Origin: Deltaproteobacteria bacterium
GTDB lineage: Bacteria; Myxococcota_A; Polyangia; JAAYKL01
Assembly (NCBI GenBank): GCA_016935665.1
Contig: JAFGQN010000043.1
Location: forward strand, 49,427 to 113,426
DNA length: 64,000 bases
Direction: 5' to 3'
The notes below the pieces were generated by a model that ran no database searches, was not told the DNA's origin, and saw only the letters and a program-made list of their open reading frames with translations. The translations under genes were made by a program, and so were the position numbers. Every line of letters starts with the position of its first letter. The stretch's first letter is position 1. Below are positions 47,331 through 55,944 of this stretch, piece by piece.

Positions 47331-48572
47331 TTAATCGGAGTCAGAACATCCTGTAGTTCGCCGCCGCTGTTCACGAAGCGTCTCTTTGGGGACCAATGCG
47401 TTTGCGGTGCTTCCGCTTACCAATGCGGCAACTCCGTGAGCGGGCCCCCGGGGTGTTTTTCCAATGTCGCCTGTTTCACACCGGGCACAATTTGCAGGAC
47501 AGTGGGTATCACAGGACGATGCTTCATCATAGCGGGCAATCATGCCTTCATAGTTGCGCACCACCACGGCCGTATTGGACTGGGACAGCACATAGTTGGG
47601 AAGTATGGGGATTTTCCCGGCGCCCCCCGGCGGATCAATGGCATACGTGGGAATGGCATATCCCCGCACATGGCCAATCAGAGATTCCATTATTTCAATC
47701 CCCGTGGACACCCGAGTGCGAAAGTGCCCGGTCCCCTGCGCGAGATCACATTGAAAGAGATAGTATGGGCGGACCCGATTCTCCACCAGTTTAAGACACA
47801 ACTCCCGGATGATGTGGGGGCAATCGTTCACCCCTTTAAGCAAAACCGTCTGATTTCCAAGGGGAATCCCCGCGTCCGCCAGGCGGGCAAGCGCCGTGGT
47901 GCTTTCCAAAGTCAGCTCTACGGGGTGATTAAAATGAGTATTCAGCCACAACGGATGGGCCTTTTTCAACACCTTTACCAGATCATCTGTTATCCGCGAT
48001 GGCATCACCACCGGCGCCCGGGTGCCTATTCGAATGGTCCGAACATGCGGAATGGCGCGCAATTCGGATAAAATCCACTCCAGCTTGTCATCGGTACAAA
48101 AAAGGGGATCACCTCCCGAAATCAGCACATCCTCGATTTGGGGGGTGGACCGCAAAAAGGCCAATCCTTCCGTAATATCTCTGTCGGTGATGCGCTGAGC
48201 GGCGTCACCCACTTTGCGCCGGCGATTGCAGTGGCGGCAATACATAAAACAGCTGTTTGTGATTAAAAACAGCGCCCTGTCCGGATAACGGTGGGTGATG
48301 CACTTTAGCGGCGAATCCGCTTCCTCTCCCAGCGGATCAGCCAATTCGCCCGCGTGATGCACCTTCTCCCGAACATCGGGAATGGCCTGACGGCGAATGG
48401 GACAATCGGCATTCGTCCGGTCCATCAGTTGCGCGTAGTATTCTGGGATGGCCATGGCAAAACCATCGGCAGACGCTTCGATACCGGCCCGTTCCGCATC
48501 GGTGAGCAAAATGGTTTTTTCCAGTTGTTTTGCGGTGGCAATTCGTGCGGCCAAGTGTGTCTTCCAGGTCAT
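47331..48572 (-). CDS. kamA: lysine 2,3-aminomutase family radical SAM enzyme
   Basis: 413 residues. The radical SAM cluster motif CFMYCRHC (Cys 108, 112, 115) is followed by NRRRKVG. The PLP lysine is in DPPGGAGKIP, and the two acids that hold the lysine substrate in clostridial KamA are present (CDLAQGTGHFRT and YAIDPPGG). It should interconvert L-lysine and L-beta-lysine. The C-terminal C-x3-H-C-x3-C-x2-C cluster resembles the zinc site of KamA. No ablA partner acetyltransferase or lysine fermentation gene is adjacent, so osmolyte versus catabolic use is open. An aaagggg site supports the ATG at 48572. Confidence 0.92.
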   Translation of the reverse strand: MTWKTHLAARIATAKQLEKTILLTDAERAGIEASADGFAMAIPEYYAQLMDRTNADCPIRRQAIPDVREKVHHAGELADPLGEEADSPLKCITHRYPDRALFLITNSCFMYCRHCNRRRKVGDAAQRITDRDITEGLAFLRSTPQIEDVLISGGDPLFCTDDKLEWILSELRAIPHVRTIRIGTRAPVVMPSRITDDLVKVLKKAHPLWLNTHFNHPVELTLESTTALARLADAGIPLGNQTVLLKGVNDCPHIIRELCLKLVENRVRPYYLFQCDLAQGTGHFRTRVSTGIEIMESLIGHVRGYAIPTYAIDPPGGAGKIPILPNYVLSQSNTAVVVRNYEGMIARYDEASSCDTHCPANCARCETGDIGKTPRGPAHGVAALVSGSTANALVPKETLREQRRRTTGCSDSD

Positions 48573-48703
48573 GCGCACCCCTTTCGCGGCCCTTATAACA
48601 TGCATTGCGTTGATTTTTTCAAGAACCTTTGCGCTGAGGTATTGAATTTTTTTGGCAACATGGGGTAGTGTCAGCCCATCTAACTTCAACACACGGACAG
48701 GGA

Positions 48704-49666
48704 ATGAATACCGACAATACAGCCTCCAATAACAGTCAACCAAACGGCACCGCAGATACAACGGATGCAAACCCGCCGGCAAAAGCAGGCGTTGCGGCCA
48801 CTATTATAGTCGTTGTCCTCGGCATCCTGGCATTTGCCATCGGCTTTCTACTGGTCCATTTCACCGTCCCCAAACCAACAGTAAAAAGCAACGTTGCCAA
48901 CTGCGCACCCCAAACCAACGCCGTGCAAAGTGAAGCCGTTGCTATGTCGGACGTTGAAACCGAAGGCAATGATGAGTCGAGGTCAGATGCCGCATCGGCA
49001 GAAGATGAGACCATGTCACCGGACGCATCAGGTGGATTACCGGAAGTGCCGCCTGGAGCCACTCCCGATGGAATACGGTTGGACGGTGCACCGCTGTATT
49101 TCAAATGCTGGGTCAAATCCAGCGACAGTGGCAGCTCGAAAGAATGTGATCGTCTTCGGGTGCTCGAAAAACGGATGGTCACACGCCTCTATGTGGTGGA
49201 TGAATGCAGGCAGCAGCACGCCGGCGAAAAAGACCTGGGCCTCCTGAGTCTGGGGGCGAATCTGGATTTTTCAGACAACACCATCAGTTTCTGGAGCGGT
49301 CCGTCATCCACCATCGCCAATGCGCAAAAGATTGGCAACTGCGTTCGGCAGAAGCTGGCGGGCCTGCCGCTTTCCAGCATTTCCCACAAGCACGAAAAAT
49401 ACCGCATCTTCTTTTCGGTGGATTTTTTCGATGTGGAGGAGCGTCAGCAAATGCTGGAGCGAAAACGGAAAAACGGCCGCGAAGTGACCGTGTCCATGGA
49501 TAACGTCAATGTACGCGAAGAGCCGGTGGACGGCGCCTCCCTGGGCCGCATCAGTTCAGATTCAAAAGTGATTTTCCTAAAGAAGAACGACACCAAAGAA
49601 TGGTGTCAGGTTCTCACGCCATCCAACCGCATCGGCTGGATGATCTGTGACGCGTTGAAGTTGTAA
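48704..49666 (+). CDS. membrane-anchored AgmX/PglI-like and SH3-domain protein
   Basis: 320 residues: a short cytoplasmic N-terminus, one membrane helix (AATIIVVVLGILAFAIGFLL), an acidic S/D/E linker, a middle domain with paired cysteines (YFKCWVKSSDSGSSKECDRL, NCVRQKLAGLPL) and a C-terminal bacterial SH3 domain (VSMDNVNVREEPVDGASLGRI, WCQVLTPSNRIGWMI). SH3 domains of this type usually bind peptidoglycan, so it may tie the inner membrane to the wall. Start uncertain: aggga lies only two bases before ATG 48704, and GTG 48668 is possible. It is divergent from kamA. Confidence 0.75.
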   Translation: MNTDNTASNNSQPNGTADTTDANPPAKAGVAATIIVVVLGILAFAIGFLLVHFTVPKPTVKSNVANCAPQTNAVQSEAVAMSDVETEGNDESRSDAASAEDETMSPDASGGLPEVPPGATPDGIRLDGAPLYFKCWVKSSDSGSSKECDRLRVLEKRMVTRLYVVDECRQQHAGEKDLGLLSLGANLDFSDNTISFWSGPSSTIANAQKIGNCVRQKLAGLPLSSISHKHEKYRIFFSVDFFDVEERQQMLERKRKNGREVTVSMDNVNVREEPVDGASLGRISSDSKVIFLKKNDTKEWCQVLTPSNRIGWMICDALKL

Positions 49667-49703
49667 CAACTGCTGTAAAGCGTTCCCCAATATACAGTCG
49701 GAA

Positions 49704-50582
49704 TCAATGAACGCCCGATATTTCCAGATGGTGCCGATGGGGCAGGATGTTTTTCTGTTTAAGACTCTTCGCAATTTTCATCCGTAAATCGTGCTTCAGC
49801 TCCCAGGCGTCCGAGGGGCTGGCGGCCCAGGCGGTCACCCAGCATTGGATGGCATCTTTATGCAATTCGGCCACCCAGAAATGGGGCGCTTCGCTGTTGG
49901 CGATTTTTTCACAGGTTCGGGCAATACCAAGAACTTCCTGTTCCACTTCCGCCAAATCCGCGTCGGGCGCCACCCAGAAATCCACCTTGGCCCACTGGTA
50001 CGCGTCAAAAAGCGTCAGGTTTAAAAAATCGGTGCCCAACACCTTAGCATTGGGAACAACATAACGGCGCCAATCCCACAGCTTAATCACCAGATGTGTC
50101 GCGGTAATATCTTCGATGGTGCCGTACTGATCATTGACCAGGACGGTATCTGCCACATTTACCGAGCGGGACAACGTAAGCATCACTCCCGCCACCAGGT
50201 TTTCCAGCACCGGCTTGGCCACAATCCCGATGATAATTCCAAACATGGCCAGCAATGCCGAAAGCAATGTGGCGGGAACGGTCCCCAGCAATGGAAACGC
50301 CGCTCCCAGCAACACAAACAAAAGCACCATAGCTGTAGCGATATGCCGAATAACCGTGTACCGAATGCGAATGCTTTTAAGCGCTTTTTTCTTAACGTGT
50401 TTGGATTCCTCCCCCGGCAGAGATTCCGCATCCATGGGTACCGAGGTCTCCGTACCCTTCACTCGATTGCGGTGTTTCGTCTCCGCCCGTCGAAGCAGCC
50501 ACAACAATGCGCCTAAAATTATTGAAGCGGATACAACGCCACTTGCGAGGTAAGGCCAAAAATTTAAAAAGAATTGATACAT
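49704..50582 (-). CDS. MscS-family mechanosensitive channel
   Basis: 292 residues. Three membrane helices are visible: FFLNFWPYLASGVVSASIIL, YTVIRHIATAMVLLFVLLGA and the pore-type helix with TLLSALLAMFGIIIGIVAKP. The beta domain begins VLENLVAGVMLTLSRSVNVADTVLV and contains YGTIEDITATHLVIKLWDWRRYVVPNAKVL, the MscS signature. It would release osmolytes under hypo-osmotic shock. The ATG at 50582 is chosen; a TTG one codon upstream is possible. Confidence 0.93.
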   Translation of the reverse strand: MYQFFLNFWPYLASGVVSASIILGALLWLLRRAETKHRNRVKGTETSVPMDAESLPGEESKHVKKKALKSIRIRYTVIRHIATAMVLLFVLLGAAFPLLGTVPATLLSALLAMFGIIIGIVAKPVLENLVAGVMLTLSRSVNVADTVLVNDQYGTIEDITATHLVIKLWDWRRYVVPNAKVLGTDFLNLTLFDAYQWAKVDFWVAPDADLAEVEQEVLGIARTCEKIANSEAPHFWVAELHKDAIQCWVTAWAASPSDAWELKHDLRMKIAKSLKQKNILPHRHHLEISGVH

Positions 50583-50612
50583 CAAAGGGAACTGCCTCTC
50601 GTCTTACCAATT

Positions 50613-52070
50613 TTATACATCATTTGAACGCTCCAGTGGCCCCGCGTTCTTTCCGGTTGTTATACGGCTTACCACCACATATGCCAGCGCCGATGCGGAA
50701 ATTCCAAACACATTTGCATCCAGGGATAAAGGAGAAATCTTCAGCAGCGTAAGTGAAATTGTAACCATTCCACCCAGCAGCATAGCGGCCACCGCAGCGG
50801 CCTGATTGGGCCGCCGTTGCACCAGCGCCGCTACAACCGGCACAAACAGACCGGAAACCATAAATGCGTAACTCATCAACATCAGGTCCAGCACACTGGT
50901 CATAATTGTTGCCAATGCAATGGCAATTGCCCCCAGCAAAAAGGTGACCCCAATGGAATGGCGCAGCATTCGCTTCGCAACAAACCGACGCGGCCAAACG
51001 CGCTGCAGAATATCTGCCAGAGTATTGGCAGACGACGCCATCAGACACGAATCGGCGGTGGACAAAATGGCCGAAAAATACGCCGACATAATTAATCCCA
51101 TCAATCCCACTGGCAACACAGTATTCAGCATCAGCGGCAATCCCTGTTCGGGATCCATGGCATTTCCCGATGCCATTTCGGGCCCAATGAGCCCTTTCAT
51201 GGCGGCCACACGCGCAATCATCCCCATCCCCACCCCCAGAAACGCCATCACCGGCCATTCAAACAGACCCGCCATATAAAATGCACGTCTGGCGCTTTTT
51301 TCATCCCGGCATGCGTAAATCCGTTGATACAGCGTCATGCCAACAAACCAGATGGGCACAATAGTCACCAGCCATCTGACTATCGTTTGCCAGGATACGT
51401 TTGTCATCGACATCATTTCGGCCGGAAGCAGCGCTCGAATTTCATCGATGCCCCCTACTGCCGACACACCGAAGGGAATGCCCACAAACGCCAGGCCCGA
51501 CAAAAGCACCACCCATTGAATCGTATCTGTATAAATAACGGCCTTGATTCCCCCAAGCGCCGTGTACCCCACAACGGTAGCGCCCATCAGTATCAGAATT
51601 GTATTAAACGACAAATCGGGAAAGGTGGCCGTCGCCAGTTTGGCGCCCGCCAGAATCTGGGAGCTGGTAAAGCCCAGATAACCCACCGCGGAAATAAAGG
51701 CGGCGATAAATGCCGCACCTTTTCCAAAGCGTACCCGAAATAAATCCGGAAACGTCATGGCAGTGCGCAATTCGGTATGACGGTGCAGGTATGGCACCAG
51801 AAACGTCCCACTGAGAATGGCTCCTATCAACCCGGTAAAAAGCAACCATGAACCACTCAGGCCCATCGTAAATCCCAGGCCACCCAGACCAATGGAAAAG
51901 CCTCCGCCCACATCGGTGGCCACAATGGACAGCCCCACATGACCTGTGCCCATCTCTCGACCGCCCACATAATAATCTGTCGCACTTTTATTTCGCGTCA
52001 GAAAATAAACTCCGACACCAATCATCGCAACGAAGTACAATCCAAAAACAACAGCATCCACCCAGTACAT
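50613..52070 (-). CDS. sodium:solute symporter (SSS family)
   Basis: 485 residues with about 13 membrane helices. The SSS signatures are YYVGGREMGTGHVGLSIVAT near the start, GGGFSIGLGGLGF, the Na-site GYTALGGIKAVIYTDTIQWV and SAYFSAILSTADSCLM. The substrate cannot be told from sequence; sugars, amino acids and carboxylates are all carried by this family. It lies 30 bp upstream of the MscS gene on the same strand, so both may be one transcript. An aaagga site precedes the ATG. Confidence 0.93.
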   Translation of the reverse strand: MYWVDAVVFGLYFVAMIGVGVYFLTRNKSATDYYVGGREMGTGHVGLSIVATDVGGGFSIGLGGLGFTMGLSGSWLLFTGLIGAILSGTFLVPYLHRHTELRTAMTFPDLFRVRFGKGAAFIAAFISAVGYLGFTSSQILAGAKLATATFPDLSFNTILILMGATVVGYTALGGIKAVIYTDTIQWVVLLSGLAFVGIPFGVSAVGGIDEIRALLPAEMMSMTNVSWQTIVRWLVTIVPIWFVGMTLYQRIYACRDEKSARRAFYMAGLFEWPVMAFLGVGMGMIARVAAMKGLIGPEMASGNAMDPEQGLPLMLNTVLPVGLMGLIMSAYFSAILSTADSCLMASSANTLADILQRVWPRRFVAKRMLRHSIGVTFLLGAIAIALATIMTSVLDLMLMSYAFMVSGLFVPVVAALVQRRPNQAAAVAAMLLGGMVTISLTLLKISPLSLDANVFGISASALAYVVVSRITTGKNAGPLERSNDV

Positions 52071-52217
52071 ACATGTCCTTTACCGCTTATAGTGTTCCAA
52101 TATCACAAAATATTTAGCACACTAACAATTAATATAAAAGACACTTTTCACCACACGCGAAACCGGCAACGCCTAAGAGAATGTCTGAGGTGGCGAGTTC
52201 AGGTCGCAGAATGCTAT

Positions 52218-52946
52218 CTATATGCCCATTATGCGAAGGAAACCACTACCGCATTCCGCAAAGATTTCATTGGAGGAGTCATTGTTTTTCTGAATGTTTT
52301 CTATTTTCGCAGGCGTTCCCTTCTGTTGAGTCCAGATGCGATACGAATCACTGGGAACCTTCAAATCGATGTCTCCCAAACGAGTCACCACATCAATCAT
52401 TTTGGGAACCCGGTCAAACTGAAGTGAAATGTTGCCATCATTTGCGTCCGCGTAACACACTTTGCTTTGCACTCGCCCCTGGATACTGCCGTTGTTGGCC
52501 CGCAAATCCAGCTCACCTGCCAGGTCGTGCACCGCCACATCCCCCGATTCCACCCAAACAGAAACATCGCCTTCCACGCCTTTAACTTCGGCATTTCCCG
52601 AATCCAATGCAACATCTACCGATGTATCCACAGGGACGCGCAAAGTAATGTCGCCGCTGCAGTACATGGGACAATCCAGCGAGACAGACAGTTTTTCGTT
52701 CCGGGTATCAATGGTGTATGCCGGCACGCTTCCACGATATGAAATATCAATATCAACAGCTGCTTCGTCCCGATCAGATACAATCACATTCACATTGGCC
52801 ATATCCACATCGAGGCTCAGTTTGGAAACGGAGGCGTCTATCTTTTCGTGGTGTGACAAATTATGCTCGGTACAGGCCATTGTTCCCGTAATTGTAAAAA
52901 CGAAACAGGAAATGTATCCAATATGTCTCATCATAAATTTCTTCAT
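52218..52946 (-). CDS. DUF4097-like beta-helical lipoprotein
   Basis: 242 residues: lipoprotein signal ending GTMAC, then repeating short strands of the putative-adhesin (DUF4097) type: LDVDMANVNVIVSDRDEAAV, ITLRVPVDTSVDVALDSGNA, VWVESGDVAVHDLAGELDLR, ANNGSIQGRV, LGDIDLKVP. The family forms a right-handed beta helix of unknown role. aagga lies eight bases before the ATG at 52946; an in-frame start at 52964 is less likely. Confidence 0.78.
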   Translation of the reverse strand: MKKFMMRHIGYISCFVFTITGTMACTEHNLSHHEKIDASVSKLSLDVDMANVNVIVSDRDEAAVDIDISYRGSVPAYTIDTRNEKLSVSLDCPMYCSGDITLRVPVDTSVDVALDSGNAEVKGVEGDVSVWVESGDVAVHDLAGELDLRANNGSIQGRVQSKVCYADANDGNISLQFDRVPKMIDVVTRLGDIDLKVPSDSYRIWTQQKGTPAKIENIQKNNDSSNEIFAECGSGFLRIMGI

Positions 52947-53228
52947 TAGACAATTCCTTCCCAATGGATTTCAAACACGCCAAACCGGAAAAAATGTCAC
53001 CTTAAAAGAATTTTTTTCCTGCAGATACATCAGACCATGGATTCGATTTAAATCGTATCCAGCACCAAGTCCTTCCCAAAAATATATTCGACAGTTATGC
53101 ATATGCACTGACATGACGAAACTCGCAACCGGACCGATGTTTTTTTATTACGACAAATTGCCGACAGCAATGCCGCTGTTTTAATTGAGCGGATGGACCG
53201 GAATCGGGAAACAAAGTTCCAGGAGAGA

Positions 53229-54332
53229 TTAAAATTCTTTTCGGATATATTCGCCGGCAGGTCGAATATCGTCCTCTGTCCAGTCTTCACCGGTCTTCGA
53301 GGCGGTGGAGTTTACAATAGCGCCGGATTCCATCTGGGAACTGATGGACCAGAACGCCCAGCTGAGCTTGTTGTCGTCCATCATATCAAGCCATGGGCGA
53401 ACCTGTTCGTCGTCCACATCCGTTGTCATAAAATGTCCGCCATCCACATATGCGTCCGTGTTGGTGACTTCCAATCCCCACTCCGACACAAATACCGGCA
53501 AATTATCTTTAATCATCGAGTCCAGATATGCGGAACCCACTTTCAGAGAATGCCCGGATTTCGCCACGTAGAAGTGGAACACATATGCCACATTGTCGTC
53601 GTCGACGGGATCCTTTCCGGCTTCATGCACCGAATAGGACCAATTGGGCGTTCCTACCAGAATCAGGTTTTTCGAATACTGGCGAATATGCGGAACCATT
53701 TCGTCGGCATACTCTTTAATCACACTCCAATCAACTCGCTGAGGCTCGTTCCAGATTTCCCAAATCACATGGGGATGGTTGCCGTATTTTTCGCCAAAAT
53801 ACGTAAAAAATTCTTTGGCTTCTTTCACATGCGCATTGGCCCAGTGGTCGTGCCAGTCAATGATGACATAAACCCCCGCGTCGATTGCACCTTTGACCAC
53901 ATTATCGATGAGTTGGAAACTATCTTTTCTTTCGCTGTCCGACTCATAAATATAACCCGTATCACGCTTGTCGTTTTCAACTCCCAGAGGCGCACGAATC
54001 AATGTGATCCCCCACTCTTCGGCAAGATTTTTGGGGAGTTCACGGTTAAAAAAACCCGACTGCCCCCATTTCTTAACGTGCCACCAGAGACTGAGCCCTT
54101 TGAGCTGAATTTCATCGCCATGGGCATCCACTATTTTGCTCCCGTCGGTCCCCAGGCGACCATGTTCGCCGACGAAACCGTCGAAGTCCCCATCCGCATC
54201 GCCATCGCTGTCCCCATCCGAATCGCCATCGCTACCGCGGGGGGTGTCGGTGCCGGTATCACAGGATGACACTGCTGTCATCAAGGAAAACAATAAGATT
54301 ATCGGCAATATTAATCGGTTCATCACTGTCAC
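53229..54332 (-). CDS. GH5 endoglucanase lipoprotein
   Basis: 367 residues: lipoprotein signal (Cys 24 in AVSSC), a short D/G/S linker with SDGDSDGD repeats, then a GH5 barrel: LKGLSLWWH, IIDWHDHW, the acid/base WEIWNEP, VAYVFHFY and the nucleophile VFVSEWG, with a late WAFWSI strand. All GH5 catalytic residues are present. It should cleave beta-1,4-glucan outside the cell. The start is GTG at 54332, six bases after aggaggg; the ATG at 54323 would be too far from that site. Confidence 0.92.
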   Translation of the reverse strand: MTVMNRLILPIILLFSLMTAVSSCDTGTDTPRGSDGDSDGDSDGDADGDFDGFVGEHGRLGTDGSKIVDAHGDEIQLKGLSLWWHVKKWGQSGFFNRELPKNLAEEWGITLIRAPLGVENDKRDTGYIYESDSERKDSFQLIDNVVKGAIDAGVYVIIDWHDHWANAHVKEAKEFFTYFGEKYGNHPHVIWEIWNEPQRVDWSVIKEYADEMVPHIRQYSKNLILVGTPNWSYSVHEAGKDPVDDDNVAYVFHFYVAKSGHSLKVGSAYLDSMIKDNLPVFVSEWGLEVTNTDAYVDGGHFMTTDVDDEQVRPWLDMMDDNKLSWAFWSISSQMESGAIVNSTASKTGEDWTEDDIRPAGEYIRKEF

Positions 54333-54551
54333 AATTGACCCTCCTGAGTACTTAAGTTGCAAATCAAATTACACTATTAAAACAAGCCCCACTGGGCTGA
54401 TAATAACATGAACGGTTCAATTTTAATTTACAAAATTTGCACATTTTAATATGAACGCCTTCCAAAAACCGCACCCCGTTTGCTCATGGGACGTGCGACA
54501 AAAGGTGTGGAAAGCACATTGGGTAACGGCTCATGAAAAATGCGTTTGACT
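54333..54551. other. divergent intergenic, AT-rich
   Basis: No gene. It contains a small AGCCC/GGGCT hairpin at 54386-54399 and a possible weak plus-strand promoter (TTTACA 54427-54432, TAATAT 54447-54452, spacing 14) that could feed the structured element at 54552. Confidence 0.35.
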
Positions 54552-54647
54552 GTATCCCCTGTTTCACCCGACCTGCCATCAAGGCAGTGAAACCCTTTTT
54601 TCTGTCGCTAACAGAAACAGGCGAGACGATTCGCATTCCTGGGATAC
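54552..54647 (+). ncRNA. candidate structured RNA before the polyamine operon
   Basis: Several helices nest in 96 bases: GTATCCC (54552-54558) with GGGATAC (54641-54647); CTGTTTC (54559-54565) with GAAACAG (54614-54620); a small GCGA/TCGC hairpin (54621-54634). The CTGTTTC arm can instead join the terminator-like hairpin listed next, and TTTCTGT (54599-54605) can pair with ACAGAAA (54611-54617), so mutually exclusive folds exist. This suits an attenuator, riboswitch-like leader or small RNA. It matches no family I recognise, and a mobile palindromic element is the main alternative. Confidence 0.4.
54561..54601 (+). terminator. intrinsic-terminator-like hairpin upstream of the polyamine operon
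   Basis: GTTTCAC (54561-54567) pairs with GTGAAAC (54587-54593); inside, CTGCC and GGCAG extend the stem beyond a 5-base bulge. Six T residues follow at 54596-54601. No plus-strand gene ends here, so it must stop a leader or small RNA transcript. Confidence 0.6.
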
Positions 54648-54738
54648 GGGTTGTGCTGCCAGCCCATATTATATAAAAGTACATTAACAAACCGTTAAAA
54701 ACGTGAATTTGCTAAGAAACTGAAAAGGGGTAATCCGA

Positions 54739-55944
54739 ATGGCACGAGTATTAATCATTGGCGCAGGCGGGGTGGGACAGGTGGTGGCACATAAATGCGC
54801 TCAGGTTCCCGACGTGTTCGAATCCATTTGTCTCGCAAGCAGAACCAAAAGCAAATGTGATGCCATTGCCAAACAAATATCCAGGCCAATCGAAACCGCA
54901 CAGGTGAACGCGGACAACGTATCGGAAACAGTAAAACTGATAACCACCTTCAAGCCGGAACTGGTAATCAATGTGGCCCTCCCCTACCAGGACCTGGCGA
55001 TTATGGATGCCTGTCTCGAAACTGGCACACACTATCTGGACACGGCCAATTATGAACCCCGCGATACTGCAAAATTTGAATACAGCTGGCAGTGGGCCTA
55101 CCAGGACAAATTCAGGGAAAAAGGGCTGATGGCGCTGCTTGGAAGCGGATTTGATCCTGGCGTCACCAATGTCTATACGGCGTATCTCGCAAAGCACTAC
55201 CTGGATGAGATTGAGTATCTGGATATTGTTGATGTAAACGGCGGCGACCATGGCAAACCATTTGCGACCAACTTCAATCCCGAAATCAATATTCGAGAAG
55301 TCACTGCCCCATGCCGCCATTTCGAGAACGGCGCGTTTGTGGAAACCGCGCCCATGAGCCAAAAATCCAGATTCAACTGTCCGGATAATGTGGGGGAGTA
55401 CACTATCTATCGCATGTATCATGAGGAGCTGGAGTCGTTGACCAAACACTTTCCGTCGATAAAAAAAGCCCAGTTCTGGATGAGTTTTTCCGAAAACTAC
55501 ATCAACCATCTGCAGGTGCTGCAGAACGTGGGCATGACGCGCATTGATGAGGTGGAATACCAGGGACAGAAAATTGTGCCGCTGCAGTTTCTCAAAGCGG
55601 TGCTGCCCAACCCCGGTGATCTGGGTAAGACCACCAAAGGACGCACATGCATCGGCAATATTGCACGCGGGAAGAAAGACGGTAAAGACGTCGGCTACTA
55701 CATTTACAACATCTGCGACCACGAGGCGTGCTTTAGTGAAGTGGGCTCTCAGGCCATTTCCTACACAACCGGTGTCCCCGCCATGATTGGCGCCATGATG
55801 ATGCTCACTGGAAAATGGAAAGGGGAAGGCGTGTTCAATATGGAGCAAATGGATCCCGATCCCTTCATGGAAAAACTGAACATCCACGGTCTTCCCTGGA
55901 GAGTTGTAGAAAGCGGGTCACTTTGTTGGAATCCGGAAGAATAG
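54739..55944 (+). CDS. carboxynorspermidine/carboxyspermidine dehydrogenase
   Basis: 401 residues of the saccharopine-dehydrogenase-like family. Rossmann NADPH site LIIGAGGVGQVVAHKCAQ, then VINVALPYQDLAIMDACLETG, HYLDTANYEP, GSGFDPGVTNVYTAYLAK and DVNGGDHGKPFATNFNPEIN. The length and its place directly before nspC identify it as the enzyme that condenses aspartate beta-semialdehyde with putrescine or diaminopropane by reductive amination, rather than lysine-pathway saccharopine dehydrogenase. aaggggtaa precedes the ATG. A possible promoter (TTGTGC 54651-54656, TATAAA 54672-54677) lies between the structured element and the gene. Confidence 0.92.
   Translation: MARVLIIGAGGVGQVVAHKCAQVPDVFESICLASRTKSKCDAIAKQISRPIETAQVNADNVSETVKLITTFKPELVINVALPYQDLAIMDACLETGTHYLDTANYEPRDTAKFEYSWQWAYQDKFREKGLMALLGSGFDPGVTNVYTAYLAKHYLDEIEYLDIVDVNGGDHGKPFATNFNPEINIREVTAPCRHFENGAFVETAPMSQKSRFNCPDNVGEYTIYRMYHEELESLTKHFPSIKKAQFWMSFSENYINHLQVLQNVGMTRIDEVEYQGQKIVPLQFLKAVLPNPGDLGKTTKGRTCIGNIARGKKDGKDVGYYIYNICDHEACFSEVGSQAISYTTGVPAMIGAMMMLTGKWKGEGVFNMEQMDPDPFMEKLNIHGLPWRVVESGSLCWNPEE

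Noticed and set aside
50620..51258. 212-codon minus-strand frame inside the symporter
   Set aside because: Out-of-frame shadow of the sodium:solute symporter.
53193..54269. 358-codon plus-strand frame
   Set aside because: Antisense to the GH5 gene, which has complete catalytic motifs and a ribosome-binding site.
54751..55887. 378-codon minus-strand frame
   Set aside because: Antisense to the carboxynorspermidine dehydrogenase; composition reflects the real gene's codon pattern.
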